Below are positions 52,999 through 62,742 of a stretch of DNA of 64,000 nt, in pieces. The notes beneath the pieces are model-generated. The model had not been told where the DNA came from. It worked only from the letters and a program-made list of their open reading frames with translations, and searched no databases. Both the position numbers and the translations under genes were made by a program. The stretch is from NCBI GenBank assembly GCA_963788145.1, contig CAWBFQ010000006.1:620001-684000 (forward strand), given 5' to 3'. This DNA is from UTCFX2 sp963788145. GTDB lineage: Bacteria > Chloroflexota > Anaerolineae > Anaerolineales > UBA4823. The stretch's first letter is position 1, and each line of letters begins with the position of its first letter.

Positions 52999-55628
52999 GG
53001 AGCAACGAAGAACAGCGCCGCGCTGCGCAGGATCACGGCTGGCGCCATTTCTTTGGCTTTCCTTATGCTCCGGTCTGGATAGCGGGATTGGCTTTGCTTG
53101 CACCGGTCTACATGGCAGGGAAAGCGTTATTTTGGGGAACGCCTTTGCTGCAGTTTGGACCGTGGTGGGATCTGGCTTGGGAGACGCTGCTCTCAGGACA
53201 TTTGCCTCTCTGGAATCCGCTGGTGGGGATGGGGGCGCCATTGATGGCAAATTACCAATCCGGTTTGTTTTATCCTCCTTATTGGCTGTATTTGTTGCTG
53301 CATGCAATGGGAGGAGTCCGTTGGATGGCATGGGGAATGGCAGTAGTGGCGGGTTTCCACCTTTCCTGGGCCGGCCTTGGGATGGTTTACCTGGCGCGCC
53401 GGTTGGGGCTGAACCCTCTCGCCCAGGCAGTCAGTGGGTTGGCGTTTGGGCTTTCTGGTTATCTTGTTGCACGCCTGGGTTTCTTGAGCATTAACGCAGC
53501 GGTTGCCTGGCTTCCGTGGATCTCGCTATTTCTGACTCCACACCGGAACGAGATAGTCCACAGACGGCAGGATTTCCCCAAATTGGCGGCATGCCTGGCG
53601 TTTCTCCTGCTGGCTGGGCATGCTCAAACAGCCTGGTATATCATACTGCTGGCAGTATTATGGGCTGGTTTCTGGTCAGCCTCGCGCGGTAACTTTTTCA
53701 AGGCGGTCAGTAGAACCTGGTTATGGTTTGGTTTGGCTGCCGTTTTGGCTGCGGGGATCGCAGCTATACAATTAATCCCCACAGCCGAATATCTGGCGCA
53801 ATCCTCGCGGGCAGCCGAAGTGGAATATGATTTCGCTTTGAATTATTCGTTTTGGCCCTGGCGCTTGCTTACCCTGTTTGCTCCCTTCTTTTTTGGCAAT
53901 CCAGTTCGAGGTGATTACTGGGGTTATGCGAATTACTGGGAAGACGCCATTTACGTGGGGCTCTTACCGTTGCTTCTGGCTATTTCCGCTTTGGTCGCCA
54001 GCTTTAAGAAGACACAGCGACGGACACTATCACTCTTAACCGGAAGCCACGCCATTACCCTTAACAGGCATCTGGTCTGGTTTTTATGTTCCATTTTTAG
54101 CATAGCCCTGATCCTAGCGCTCGGCAAGAACACTCCGTTATTTCCCTGGCTTTATCGGCATATACCCACCTTTGATATGTTCCAGGCTCCAACGCGGTGG
54201 ATGATCTGGGCTGAGTTTGCCCTGGCATTATTAGCCGGGATAGGCGCTGAGGGATGGCGTGAACCTGATGGTTGGAGACTATATTGGACCCGTTTGGGGA
54301 TCATGGGCGCCGTTGCGGTTGCTTTGGGTGCAGGGTTGACCTGGATTTCCATTGGGGCGGTCAGCCCCAGTTTTATACGCTCAGTGGCTGTCCTGGGATT
54401 TTTAGGGGTTGGCGTGGGTGTTCTTAGTTTGAATGCCCCGCCTGGAGAGCAGGCTGAAAACGCTATTCAGGGGATGGGAAAGGATGCTGGCCAGTTATCC
54501 GCGGCAGGAGGTGCATCCCATAAGACCAAACGAAGCAGATGGGAGCATTTACGGGGATCGCTGCGATCTCGGGCTTCGCTGAGGACTCTGATCCAACTCG
54601 CTCCGCCACCTCCCCGCCAGCGTTTTCCGAACAAACCTTATGCGCTAAATAAGTGGCGCTGGGCAGTGACCGGGTTCATCGCCTTTGATTTATTCGTTGC
54701 TGGTTGGGGGTTGAATCCAGCAGGCCGATTAGATCTCTATGGGCCTGCGCAGGCATCTGAGCATACGCAGTGGATCATGGAGGGTCTGAGATCGAGTAAT
54801 GGTCGGCTTTACCTGGCCGATGCGCAGGAGCATTGGCTGAAATATGTGCGTTTTTTTCGTTTTGAGACATTTGATCCCGGCGAGGACTGGCAAAATCTGC
54901 GGGCGGTCTTGCTTCCGAACACAAACATCTTTGACCGGGTTGCCTTGGTGAGCAATTTCGACCCGCTCGTACCAGGGCGTTTTAATGATTGGTTAGTAAT
55001 GTTGGAGGAAGCAAGCCCAGATGACCGGATCGAAATGCTTCGGTTGATGGGCGTTCGGGTTGTGGAGACGCTGGATCGCAGCGCGCCTTATGGTGTGCGC
55101 TATCAACCATTCGATGGAGAATGGCTGCGCTGGGTCGGTTGCGCGCGCCTGGCTGAGACCCCCGAACAGTCACGGAACTGGATATTGGATGGAAATGTGG
55201 ATTTCCAAAAGGAGGTGATTCTGGAATTGGCGGACCATGCGGAGTATTTTTCGGACATGGGATTGGATCAAGATCAGACCGAAAATTGTCCTCCAGGCGA
55301 GCTGAACGACGAGCAACCTGCTCGTAATCTTCGACAATGGGAAGTTCTAAAGGCTAACCCGAACGAAATGGTTCTAAATTATGAAGCGCAAAAATCGGGG
55401 TGGTTGGTGATGTCGGATGTGTGGTATCCCGGTTGGAGAGCGAGCGTGGATGGAATATCGGTTCATCTGTTGCCAGCAAATTACTTGTTCAGAGCCGCCT
55501 ACGTCCCGGCAGGAAAACACCAATTGATTGTGGTCTATCGACCAGTCTCGTTTTATTCCGGCGCTTTGATCAGTCTAATTTCTCTGGTGGTTTTTTTCTC
55601 TTTCATTATCATTCGCAGAAAGGGATGA
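52995..55628 (+). CDS. YfhO-family membrane protein (module B')
   Basis: 877 residues. GPWWDLAWETLLSGHLPLWNPLVGMGAPLMANYQSG is split over the loop typical of YfhO, with the Asp near the start. About twelve helices, then a C-terminal soluble domain with SDVWYPGWRASVDG and a final helix with RRKG. Residues ~480-545 hold a hydrophilic Ser/Arg-rich insert (including RGSLRSRASLRTL) between helices that the B copy appears to lack. Probably a lipid-linked sugar transferase; acceptor unknown. Confidence 0.82.
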   Translation: MRSNEEQRRAAQDHGWRHFFGFPYAPVWIAGLALLAPVYMAGKALFWGTPLLQFGPWWDLAWETLLSGHLPLWNPLVGMGAPLMANYQSGLFYPPYWLYLLLHAMGGVRWMAWGMAVVAGFHLSWAGLGMVYLARRLGLNPLAQAVSGLAFGLSGYLVARLGFLSINAAVAWLPWISLFLTPHRNEIVHRRQDFPKLAACLAFLLLAGHAQTAWYIILLAVLWAGFWSASRGNFFKAVSRTWLWFGLAAVLAAGIAAIQLIPTAEYLAQSSRAAEVEYDFALNYSFWPWRLLTLFAPFFFGNPVRGDYWGYANYWEDAIYVGLLPLLLAISALVASFKKTQRRTLSLLTGSHAITLNRHLVWFLCSIFSIALILALGKNTPLFPWLYRHIPTFDMFQAPTRWMIWAEFALALLAGIGAEGWREPDGWRLYWTRLGIMGAVAVALGAGLTWISIGAVSPSFIRSVAVLGFLGVGVGVLSLNAPPGEQAENAIQGMGKDAGQLSAAGGASHKTKRSRWEHLRGSLRSRASLRTLIQLAPPPPRQRFPNKPYALNKWRWAVTGFIAFDLFVAGWGLNPAGRLDLYGPAQASEHTQWIMEGLRSSNGRLYLADAQEHWLKYVRFFRFETFDPGEDWQNLRAVLLPNTNIFDRVALVSNFDPLVPGRFNDWLVMLEEASPDDRIEMLRLMGVRVVETLDRSAPYGVRYQPFDGEWLRWVGCARLAETPEQSRNWILDGNVDFQKEVILELADHAEYFSDMGLDQDQTENCPPGELNDEQPARNLRQWEVLKANPNEMVLNYEAQKSGWLVMSDVWYPGWRASVDGISVHLLPANYLFRAAYVPAGKHQLIVVYRPVSFYSGALISLISLVVFFSFIIIRRKG

Positions 55629-55632
55629 TGGG

Positions 55633-56787
55633 ATGATCGACACAGAACAACGAGCCGATCAAAAAGGTGCATCGAAGGACAGGTTGGGTTTTCCTTTAGG
55701 CCCTGGTAGAGTGGTGTTTTTGATTGCTCTGATATTGGTCGCAATTGCGATCTGGCGGGCGGATGGCGATCCGCTGGCTTTGGCGCGGTTAGGAACGGTC
55801 TTCTCGGAGGGCCATCCGGATGGTACAAAGGGATATGATGGGCAGTTTGTTTATTATATTGCTCGTGATCCTAATCCGGATCGAATTGCGCCGTTTCTGG
55901 ATGTACCGGCTTACCGCTACCAACGCATCCTTCTGCCCCTGTTGGCGCGTTGGATCGCTTGGGCGAATCCGAACCTGATCCCATGGACGATCGCTTTGAT
56001 CAGTATTTTTTCGTTGGCGTTTGGGACCTGGGCCGTGGGCGAACTGCTGGTCGGGTGGGGGATCCGGCGCTGGTATGCTCTGATTTACGGATTATTCCCC
56101 GGCCTTTTGTTGGCATTGATTGTCGATCTACCCGAGCCGCTGGCATATGGCCTGACTGCAGCGGCGTTGCTCGCATATGAACGCGGCCGCAAACCGCTTG
56201 CCTGGGCTTTGATTGGGGCAGCATTATTTGCCAAGGAAGTCACGGCATTGTTTTTTCTGGCCTTATTACTGGCAGAGATCGGGGAAGCAAGGAAGATAAG
56301 GAACAGCGCCTGGAAAGAGGTAACTATCTATACACTCGCGGCTGGGCTGCCCTTTATCATCTTTCAGGCCTGGATGTGGTTCACCTTTGGTCAACCGGGG
56401 ATCGGGTCGGGCGGGGCAATGTCCACTTCCTTTGAGCTCATTCCTTTTATGGGATTATGGCGGATTGGCGCTTACAGCCTGGTATATTTACTGGCGATGC
56501 TGGTAGTCTTTGGCCCGGCGGTGGTTTTACCTTCGGTATGGGGAACCTGGACCTCGGGTCGGCAGTTGCTGTCTGGAGAGCGAAATATCTACGTGGTCAG
56601 CTTATTTATTAACGCCCTGCTGATTGCTTTCACCCCATTCTCAACTTTTCGAGAGACAGGGGGAATCTTGCGGTTTTCTTGCGGGCTTATGTTGGCATTA
56701 TTGCTTTTTGCCGGGCGCTTTCGCATGAATCGAGTATTGAACTATAGCATTCTTTGGTTAGTACTTAATGTGTTTCTATTAAAATAA
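55633..56787 (+). CDS. Polytopic membrane protein of the AZOBR_p60025-like glycopolymer family
   Basis: 384 residues, about ten helices. GYDGQFVYYIARDPNP and PAYRYQRILLPLLARW are the hallmarks of a membrane family linked to cell-surface glycopolymers; the first loop has the acidic residue expected of GT-C-like enzymes. It lies 4 bp after the YfhO copy and ends the glycosyltransferase operon. Function beyond envelope glycan formation is not established. Confidence 0.75.
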   Translation: MIDTEQRADQKGASKDRLGFPLGPGRVVFLIALILVAIAIWRADGDPLALARLGTVFSEGHPDGTKGYDGQFVYYIARDPNPDRIAPFLDVPAYRYQRILLPLLARWIAWANPNLIPWTIALISIFSLAFGTWAVGELLVGWGIRRWYALIYGLFPGLLLALIVDLPEPLAYGLTAAALLAYERGRKPLAWALIGAALFAKEVTALFFLALLLAEIGEARKIRNSAWKEVTIYTLAAGLPFIIFQAWMWFTFGQPGIGSGGAMSTSFELIPFMGLWRIGAYSLVYLLAMLVVFGPAVVLPSVWGTWTSGRQLLSGERNIYVVSLFINALLIAFTPFSTFRETGGILRFSCGLMLALLLFAGRFRMNRVLNYSILWLVLNVFLLK

Positions 56788-56846
56788 GATCAATATCCTG
56801 CTACAATGCAGGTTGTTGACAGCATTCATTCCATCATGGAGGATAT

Positions 56847-57860
56847 ATGACTGAAGTCCAGCGTTTTGTGGATCAGGTGATCGAAAATATTGAGCATGTA
56901 ATTGTCGGAAAGCATGAAACAGTTGAGTTATCCGTCATTGCGTTATTATGTCAGGGCCATTTATTAATCGAAGATGTGCCTGGGGTAGGAAAAACGATGC
57001 TGGCGCGCAGTCTGGCGCGTTCGTTAGGTTGTTCATTCAGCCGAATACAGTTCACTCCGGATATGCTCCCCAGCGACGTTACCGGTGTATCCATTTTCAA
57101 TCAGGTGACTCGTGAATTCGAGTTCCGGCCAGGTCCCATCATGGCGCAGATCGTTTTGGCGGATGAAATCAACCGGGCGACGCCAAAGACCCAGGCGGCT
57201 TTGTTGGAGGCCATGGAGGAGCGCACAACCACAGTCGATGGGATGACGCGCAATTTGCCGCGCCCATTCATGGTTCTGGCAACTCAGAACCCAATCGAGT
57301 ATGAGGGTACTTTCCCATTACCTGAAGCGCAGGTCGATCGTTTCATCATGCGCATCCGGCTGGGATATCCCAATGCCGCCGATGAGGTGCTTATCCTGGA
57401 ACGCCAGCAATTCCGGCATCCTTTTGATGAGTTGGATCGGGTTGTTTCGGTTGAGGAACTGATTATTGCTCAACAGGCAGTCAAAGACGTGTATGCAGCA
57501 CCTCCTCTGAAACGATATATCGTTGAGATAGCGCGACAGACTCGCGAGCATCCAGAAGTGTACCTGGGCGCCAGCCCGCGCGGCAGTCTGGCGCTCTATC
57601 GAACTGCCCAGGCAAAAGCCGCGATGGATGGCCGGGATTACATCTTGCCCGACGATATTAAAGCCCTGGCGGTTTCAACCTTAGCTCATCGGGTGATCCT
57701 TGGTCCAGGGGCGCGCCTGCGCGATCTGGATGCTCAACAAGTGGTCGAAGAGGTGCTGCACAATGTACCGGTTCCTGGCGGAGACCCGCTGGCGGGCGTG
57801 ATGGAGACTGGGAAGAAAGAGTCCCCTTCTGGCTCCTATTTTAGCAAGAGTGATCAATAG
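56847..57860 (+). CDS. MoxR-family AAA+ ATPase
   Basis: 337 residues. Walker A GVGKTMLARSLAR, Walker B LADEINRATPKTQAALLEAM, and QNPIEYEGTFPLPEAQVDRF are the MoxR signatures; the C-terminal lid domain follows (ILPDDIKALAVSTLAHR). MoxR ATPases act as chaperones, often with DUF58 and vWA partner proteins; the DUF58 gene is 11 bp downstream. GGAGGA precedes the ATG. Confidence 0.94.
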   Translation: MTEVQRFVDQVIENIEHVIVGKHETVELSVIALLCQGHLLIEDVPGVGKTMLARSLARSLGCSFSRIQFTPDMLPSDVTGVSIFNQVTREFEFRPGPIMAQIVLADEINRATPKTQAALLEAMEERTTTVDGMTRNLPRPFMVLATQNPIEYEGTFPLPEAQVDRFIMRIRLGYPNAADEVLILERQQFRHPFDELDRVVSVEELIIAQQAVKDVYAAPPLKRYIVEIARQTREHPEVYLGASPRGSLALYRTAQAKAAMDGRDYILPDDIKALAVSTLAHRVILGPGARLRDLDAQQVVEEVLHNVPVPGGDPLAGVMETGKKESPSGSYFSKSDQ

Positions 57861-57871
57861 GAAGTTGGTGG

Positions 57872-59161
57872 ATGACCGTCGACCGTAAATCGAATGCTCT
57901 CCGTATCGTGGTGGTGTTATTAATGATCAGCCTGCTCGCAGGCATCTTCACCGGCTCACCTTTGTACTATCGCTTGAGTTATGTGTGGGGAAGTCTGCTG
58001 CTGTTAAGTTGGGGAATGTCAATGGTTTCGCTACGCGAAATCCAAATCCAGCGCAACGCTCGTTCGCTGCGCTCCCAGGTTGGCCAAATCTTTGAAGAAC
58101 GATTTGAAATCCAGAACCTCAGTAAGCTGCCTTGCCTGTGGGTGGAAGCGCGTGATCACTCTATTTTACCTGGGTCACGCGGATCACATGTGCTGACTAT
58201 GATCGGCGGGCATGAAAGTCGCACTTATCTCTCGCGTACACGTCTGGTAGAGCGGGGTGTCTTTTCACTTGGTCCGACTGAATTGATATCGGGTGATCTG
58301 TTTGGGCTTTTCCCGGTCAGTCAGTCTGTTCCAAGCCAGGATTCGGTGCTGGTTTATCCGATGATGGTTGAGGTGAATAGCTTCCCTAATCCGCCTGGTT
58401 TATTGCCGGGCGGTGAGGCGCTGCGCCGACGCACACCACAGATCACCTCAAATGCTGCCGGCGTGCGTGAGTATGCACCTGGAGACCCGCTCAATCGAAT
58501 TCACTGGGTCAGTACTGCCCGGCGCGACCGCTTGATGGTCAAAGAATTTGAGCTGGATCCGTTAGCAGATGTGTGGCTTTTCCTGGATGCTGCTCGAACG
58601 GTGCATGCTTCCAAGCCATATCAATGGCCCGAATTTGATCCGCGTGATTTCTGGCGCAAGCGTTTCCAGTTTCAGCTCCCACCATCAACAATCGAATACA
58701 GCGTTACGATTGCTGCATCTCTGGCTCGATATTATCTTCAACACAGCCGGTCGGTTGGTCTGGTAACGGCTGGCCAATCACTCCAGATTTTGCCTTCAGA
58801 TCGAGGAGCCCGACAATTAAGCAAAATTCTCGAATCGCTTGCCATGCTCAAAGCCGAATCCACCCTGCCCTTGCCCGGATTGATTGAAACCCAGGCGCGG
58901 CATATGCCACGCGGCAGTACAGCGGTGATCATCACACCCAGCGCTTCTGATGCCGTTTACCAGACTGCAGACCTGCTCGTTCGGCGCGGGATGCGCCCGG
59001 TGGTAGTCTTACTGGATGCGTTGACATTTGGAGGCTTTTTTAGCGCACAAGTTGTTGAAAAACAGCTACAGGCGTTGCGCATCCCCTGCAGCAGAGTGGT
59101 AGAAGGCGCGGACCTTTCTAGCGTGCTTTCAACTACAGTTTTTCTACCTAATATCAGCTAA
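57872..59161 (+). CDS. DUF58 domain protein, MoxR partner
   Basis: 429 residues. Two N-terminal helices (~10-55) anchor it; a beta-rich region with the ERFEIQN/LPCLWVEARD pattern follows; the DUF58 core is GVREYAPGDPLNRIHWVSTARRDRLMVKEF. The C-terminal part (~235-425) has a vWA-like fold (WLFLDAARTV; TAVIITPSAS). Usually paired with MoxR in one transcript, as here. The client of the pair is unknown. The 3' end overlaps the convergent XRE gene by 8 nt. Confidence 0.9.
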   Translation: MTVDRKSNALRIVVVLLMISLLAGIFTGSPLYYRLSYVWGSLLLLSWGMSMVSLREIQIQRNARSLRSQVGQIFEERFEIQNLSKLPCLWVEARDHSILPGSRGSHVLTMIGGHESRTYLSRTRLVERGVFSLGPTELISGDLFGLFPVSQSVPSQDSVLVYPMMVEVNSFPNPPGLLPGGEALRRRTPQITSNAAGVREYAPGDPLNRIHWVSTARRDRLMVKEFELDPLADVWLFLDAARTVHASKPYQWPEFDPRDFWRKRFQFQLPPSTIEYSVTIAASLARYYLQHSRSVGLVTAGQSLQILPSDRGARQLSKILESLAMLKAESTLPLPGLIETQARHMPRGSTAVIITPSASDAVYQTADLLVRRGMRPVVVLLDALTFGGFFSAQVVEKQLQALRIPCSRVVEGADLSSVLSTTVFLPNIS

Positions 59162-59693
59162 GAATGAGTTTTTTGGGGAGCAACTCGGCCAGACGTTTCA
59201 ATTCAAGTCGTGCTGCAGAAAGCTGTTCTTGCTCCTGTTCATCCAGGTCCTGGTCGTCGTAGCATTTCAAACGGTCTGTCCAGCTTTTGAATACATTTGC
59301 GACCCGGGAGGATATAGAATTTCTGTTTGGGATACTCGGTTCGAGAGCAATGGACTCCAGCCAATTCAGATCGTTCTTCAACATAACCAGATCAAGCTCA
59401 AATTGGGAATAACAACATACCGTTTGTGGAAGCCTCTCAGCTTTAGCCAGGGGATAGGTGGTTCCATCAACCAGTGTCAAGGGTGAAAGCTTAAACAAGC
59501 CAGCCAGCAAGATGATCGTTCGCTCGCCGGGGATGGTCAGATCCATTTCGATGTGTGAGATTGCCACTCTGGAAATTGCCAGGCGAGCGGCGAGCGCCTG
59601 TTGCGTCCAGCCGCGTTCTGAACGAAGACGGGCGATGCGTTTGCCAATCGGTTCTGGTGTATAAGAGTGATTAGAGATCCGAGTCTGGTGCAT
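59154..59693 (-). CDS. XRE-family (Cro/CI-type) transcriptional regulator
   Basis: I take the ATG at 59693 (MHQTRISN) with ACAGG upstream; the TTG at 59714 lies directly against a TATAGT -10 box (59714-59719), so it would fall outside the transcript. The 179-residue protein has an HTH_3 domain (GKRIARLRSERGWTQQALAARLAISRVAISHIE) split in two helices, and a C-terminal ~100 residues of unknown fold with a DQDLDEQEQEQL acidic patch. Two perfect palindromes lie 88 bp upstream, likely its operators. Target genes are unknown; gmd, divergent, is the nearest candidate. Confidence 0.85.
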   Translation of the reverse strand: MHQTRISNHSYTPEPIGKRIARLRSERGWTQQALAARLAISRVAISHIEMDLTIPGERTIILLAGLFKLSPLTLVDGTTYPLAKAERLPQTVCCYSQFELDLVMLKNDLNWLESIALEPSIPNRNSISSRVANVFKSWTDRLKCYDDQDLDEQEQEQLSAARLELKRLAELLPKKLILS

Positions 59694-59780
59694 CAATAGA
59701 CCTGTTTCTTTCAACTATACCTGATTTCCAGGGATTTTGCACTCTTACCTCAGGAACAAGACGGATTTCACCTTTCATCC

Positions 59781-59817
59781 AATTTCGTTGTGAACGAAAT
59801 TTGCTAAGTGACTTAGC
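59781..59817. promoter_or_regulatory. Pair of perfect palindromes between the XRE regulator and gmd
   Basis: AATTTCGTT and AACGAAATT form a perfect 9-3-9 dyad (59781-59801). Two bases later GCTAAGT and ACTTAGC form a perfect 7-1-7 dyad (59803-59817). Both sit in the 187 bp gap between divergent genes, the usual place for regulator binding sites. The XRE product may bind one or both to repress itself and gmd. Confidence 0.6.
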
Positions 59818-59880
59818 AGACAAACCGGTAGTTCTCGTTTATGCTTAATAATTAGATCGAGGTAGAAAGGAAACAATAAA

Positions 59881-60873
59881 TTGGCGCAAAAGAACAGCAC
59901 GTCGAAAAAGAGAGCATTGATCACCGGTGTTACCGGGCAGGACGGCTCTTATCTGGCAGAGTTGCTTCTGGCAAAAGGATACGAAGTGATCGGGATGATC
60001 CGCCGTTCCAGCACGGTCAATTTTGAGCGAATCCATCATATCCAGGATGACTTAACCCTGGTATCGGGAGATTTATTGGATCAGGCTTCAATGATCGATA
60101 TTTTGAACGAACACCACCCCCACGAGGTCTATAACCTGGCGGCGCAATCCTTTGTGCAGACCTCCTGGGCGCAGGCGGTCTTCACCGGTGAAGTCACCGC
60201 GCTGGGTGTAACCCGGTTCTTGGAAGCTGTCCGGCTTGTGGATCCCGATATCCGTTTCTACCAGGCCAGCTCAAGCGAGATGTTTGGCAAGGTGCGCGAA
60301 ATTCCGCAGGGAGAGGAAACCCCTTTTTATCCACGCAGCCCTTATGGGGTGGCAAAGGTCTACGGTCATTGGATCACGGTGAATTATCGCGAGAGCTATA
60401 ACCTGTTTGCCGTATCCGGTATTTGCTTCAATCACGAAAGCCCACGCCGAGGCCACGAATTTGTCACCCGCAAGATCGCCCGGGCGGCTGCCCGCATCAA
60501 GCTGGGATTGGATCATGAGTTGGCTCTTGGCAACCTGGATTCGCAGCGAGATTGGGGCTATGCTCCAGATTATGTCGATGGGATGTGGAGAATGCTCCAG
60601 CAGGATTCCCCCGAAGATTATGTGTTGGCTACTGGCCGGACCCATACAGTGGGGCGTTTTGCCGATCTGGCTTTTGAAACGGTTGGTTTGAAAAGCCGCG
60701 ATTATATTGTCCAAAACCCGCGTTTCATGCGCCCTGCGGACGTTGATCTTCTGGTAGGCGATTCCGGAAAAGCGAAACGGCTACTTGGATGGGAAGCAGA
60801 GACTTCGTTCGAAGATCTGGTGCAGATTATGGTGGAAGCGGAGATGAAATTAAATAACTCTAATGGCAGATGA
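59881..60873 (+). CDS. gmd: GDP-mannose 4,6-dehydratase
   Basis: 330 residues from a TTG start with AAAGGA 9 nt upstream. TGVTGQDGSYLAELLL is the Gmd NADP-binding turn, followed by RRSSTVNFERI; SSSEMFGKV (catalytic Ser/Glu region), YGVAKVYGHW (Tyr-Lys), and FNHESPRRGHEFVTRKI are all Gmd-specific. It makes GDP-4-keto-6-deoxymannose, precursor of GDP-fucose, GDP-rhamnose or GDP-perosamine. The next enzyme (wcaG, rmd or per) is not next to it. Confidence 0.95.
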   Translation: MAQKNSTSKKRALITGVTGQDGSYLAELLLAKGYEVIGMIRRSSTVNFERIHHIQDDLTLVSGDLLDQASMIDILNEHHPHEVYNLAAQSFVQTSWAQAVFTGEVTALGVTRFLEAVRLVDPDIRFYQASSSEMFGKVREIPQGEETPFYPRSPYGVAKVYGHWITVNYRESYNLFAVSGICFNHESPRRGHEFVTRKIARAAARIKLGLDHELALGNLDSQRDWGYAPDYVDGMWRMLQQDSPEDYVLATGRTHTVGRFADLAFETVGLKSRDYIVQNPRFMRPADVDLLVGDSGKAKRLLGWEAETSFEDLVQIMVEAEMKLNNSNGR

Positions 60874-60931
60874 GGGGCGATAGAGCGAAGAAATCAAGAG
60901 AATCGTCTTTTTTATGGTAGGAAATAAGATA

Positions 60932-60964
60932 CCCCTGGTTCAGTGTATGAGCCAGGGGTTTTAT
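60932..60964 (+). terminator. Intrinsic terminator after gmd
   Basis: CCCCTGGTTC (60932-60941) pairs with GAGCCAGGGG (60949-60958), one wobble in ten pairs, with a TTTTATT tail. It lies between convergent gmd and the protease gene; the T-tract is on the plus strand, so it mainly ends the gmd transcript. Confidence 0.82.
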
Positions 60965-60987
60965 TCATGTTCTGTTGAGGCTGAAGA

Positions 60988-62742
60988 TTACGGCATGGTT
61001 GGCCGTTCGCCGAGAGTCAGCGTCAATTCGATTTGTTCCCCATTCCGCAAGATGGTCAGAGTGATCTGGTCGCCCGCCTTGTAGGTTTGGAGCAGGGGGC
61101 CCAGGTCATCCATCGACTCAATTGCTTTCCCGTCGATGGCGATGATCACATCGCCGCCGATCATCACCGGTTGACCATCCACAGTTGCAGCACGGTCGCT
61201 GCCGCGTAATCCAGCCTGATCGGCCGGGCTGCCATTGGCTACCTGTTCTACCAACACGCCGACCTGATCCTTTGGCAAATCCATCGCTTGAGAAATGCCT
61301 GAAGTCAGGCTGCCGGCGGTGATGCCGATCCAGGGTCGCCCACTGGCTTGAGGCTGGTTGGGCTGTTGCTGTTCAGGGGTGGGAGACTCACTGACAGTGT
61401 GGGCCGGGCGGGCTTCCAGGGTAACGCTTACACTGGTCTGCTTTCCATCTCGTAGGATCGTAAGTGAAACATCCTGACCAACGGAAGCGCTGGTAGCCAG
61501 ATAAGAGATCAGGTCGTCCATACCGGTTACCGTTGAATTGTCGATGCCAATGATCACATCACCGCCAACCGATACTTGCTGCCCATCTACCTGGCTCGGG
61601 CGATCACTGCCGCGCAACCCGGCTTTTTCGGCTGGGCCAGCGGGAGTGAGATCACCTACCAATACACCACGTTGTAGTGGATCCAGGTTCATTGTTTCTG
61701 CCAGGGCAGGCGTCAGTGAGATACCAGAGATCCCTAGATATGAATGTTGGTAGCTGCCATTCACGACCAGGCTGGGGATCACTCGCCCAACAATAGCCGA
61801 TGGGATCACAAAACCGATTCCTGCGTTCGCCTGGGAAGGCGATTCGATCATATACGTGACGCCTACGACCTGGCCTTGTTCGTCAACCAACGGTCCTCCC
61901 GAGTTGCCTGGGTTAATCGGCGCATCGGTCTGGATCACGTCGGGTATTGAATAGCGGGCAGCTCCAACCGACGTTTCACCAGCCGGTGTAACTCGCCCAA
62001 TCGCGCTGATGATACCTACGGTCATCGAGTTTTCCAGACCGAATGGGTTGCCAATCGCAATCGCAATCTGACCTACCTTCACTTTGGTCGAGTCAGCCAA
62101 ATGGACGGGCTGCAAGCTGTCAGCAGATACATCGACCTTGACGACAGCCAGATCGCTATCTGGATCTGCTCCTACCAATTCAGCAGGTACGGTTGTTCCG
62201 TCATAGAAGATCACTTCGATCTTCTCGGCGCCAGAAATGACATGATTATTGGTCACGATGTGACCATTCTTATCCCAGACGAAGCCAGAGCCTTGAGCTT
62301 CGGCATAGGGCTGGATCTGCAAATCGCCGTTCCCTCCTTGATTCGGTTCGGTACCGAAGTCAAATGGAAAACCAGGAATTGAAGGCAATCCTTCTTGCGG
62401 CAGATTAAAACCCGAACCAACTGCCTGGGTCAATACGCGGATACTGACAACAGAAGGGTTAACAGCATCGTAGATCCCGGTCATGGCTCCTTCATAAGCG
62501 GCCAGCAGCCCGGCTGATTCGGCCGGGAGTGTTACCACCGGAGCGCCGGGCGTAGCTGTGGGGACTTGAGCCATGGGCTTAACTTCCACCACTGGCACCA
62601 ATTTTGATTCGGGGGCGATCCACTCGCTTGCTTGCTGCAAAGCCTGGGAAGCCTGATTTTGAACAACATCCAGCGGAGTGCTGCAAGCTGGTAGCAGGAT
62701 CGCCATAACTAAAATTAACGATGCAATGGACAGTTTCTTCAT
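60988..62742 (-). CDS. HtrA/DegP-like lipoprotein serine protease with two PDZ domains
   Basis: 584 residues. A signal peptide ends in LLPAC (lipobox Cys20), so it is membrane-anchored by lipid. A chymotrypsin-fold domain (~residues 90-315) has the triad His (VTNNHVI), Asp (SDLAVVKVD) and Ser (NPGNSGGPL). Two PDZ domains follow (~320-445, ~470-580), each with GLRGSDR and GGDVII, so they are close duplicates. Between them is a short Pro/Gln linker. HtrA proteins degrade misfolded envelope proteins. A Pro-rich/acidic linker with an NGDLQIQPYAE loop sits before the catalytic core. Confidence 0.93.
   Translation of the reverse strand: MKKLSIASLILVMAILLPACSTPLDVVQNQASQALQQASEWIAPESKLVPVVEVKPMAQVPTATPGAPVVTLPAESAGLLAAYEGAMTGIYDAVNPSVVSIRVLTQAVGSGFNLPQEGLPSIPGFPFDFGTEPNQGGNGDLQIQPYAEAQGSGFVWDKNGHIVTNNHVISGAEKIEVIFYDGTTVPAELVGADPDSDLAVVKVDVSADSLQPVHLADSTKVKVGQIAIAIGNPFGLENSMTVGIISAIGRVTPAGETSVGAARYSIPDVIQTDAPINPGNSGGPLVDEQGQVVGVTYMIESPSQANAGIGFVIPSAIVGRVIPSLVVNGSYQHSYLGISGISLTPALAETMNLDPLQRGVLVGDLTPAGPAEKAGLRGSDRPSQVDGQQVSVGGDVIIGIDNSTVTGMDDLISYLATSASVGQDVSLTILRDGKQTSVSVTLEARPAHTVSESPTPEQQQPNQPQASGRPWIGITAGSLTSGISQAMDLPKDQVGVLVEQVANGSPADQAGLRGSDRAATVDGQPVMIGGDVIIAIDGKAIESMDDLGPLLQTYKAGDQITLTILRNGEQIELTLTLGERPTMP

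Noticed and set aside
56798..56814. Short palindrome CCTGC-TACAAT-GCAGG before the MoxR gene
   Set aside because: A 5-bp stem is too short to claim as a terminator, and the -35 region upstream of TACAAT is weak.
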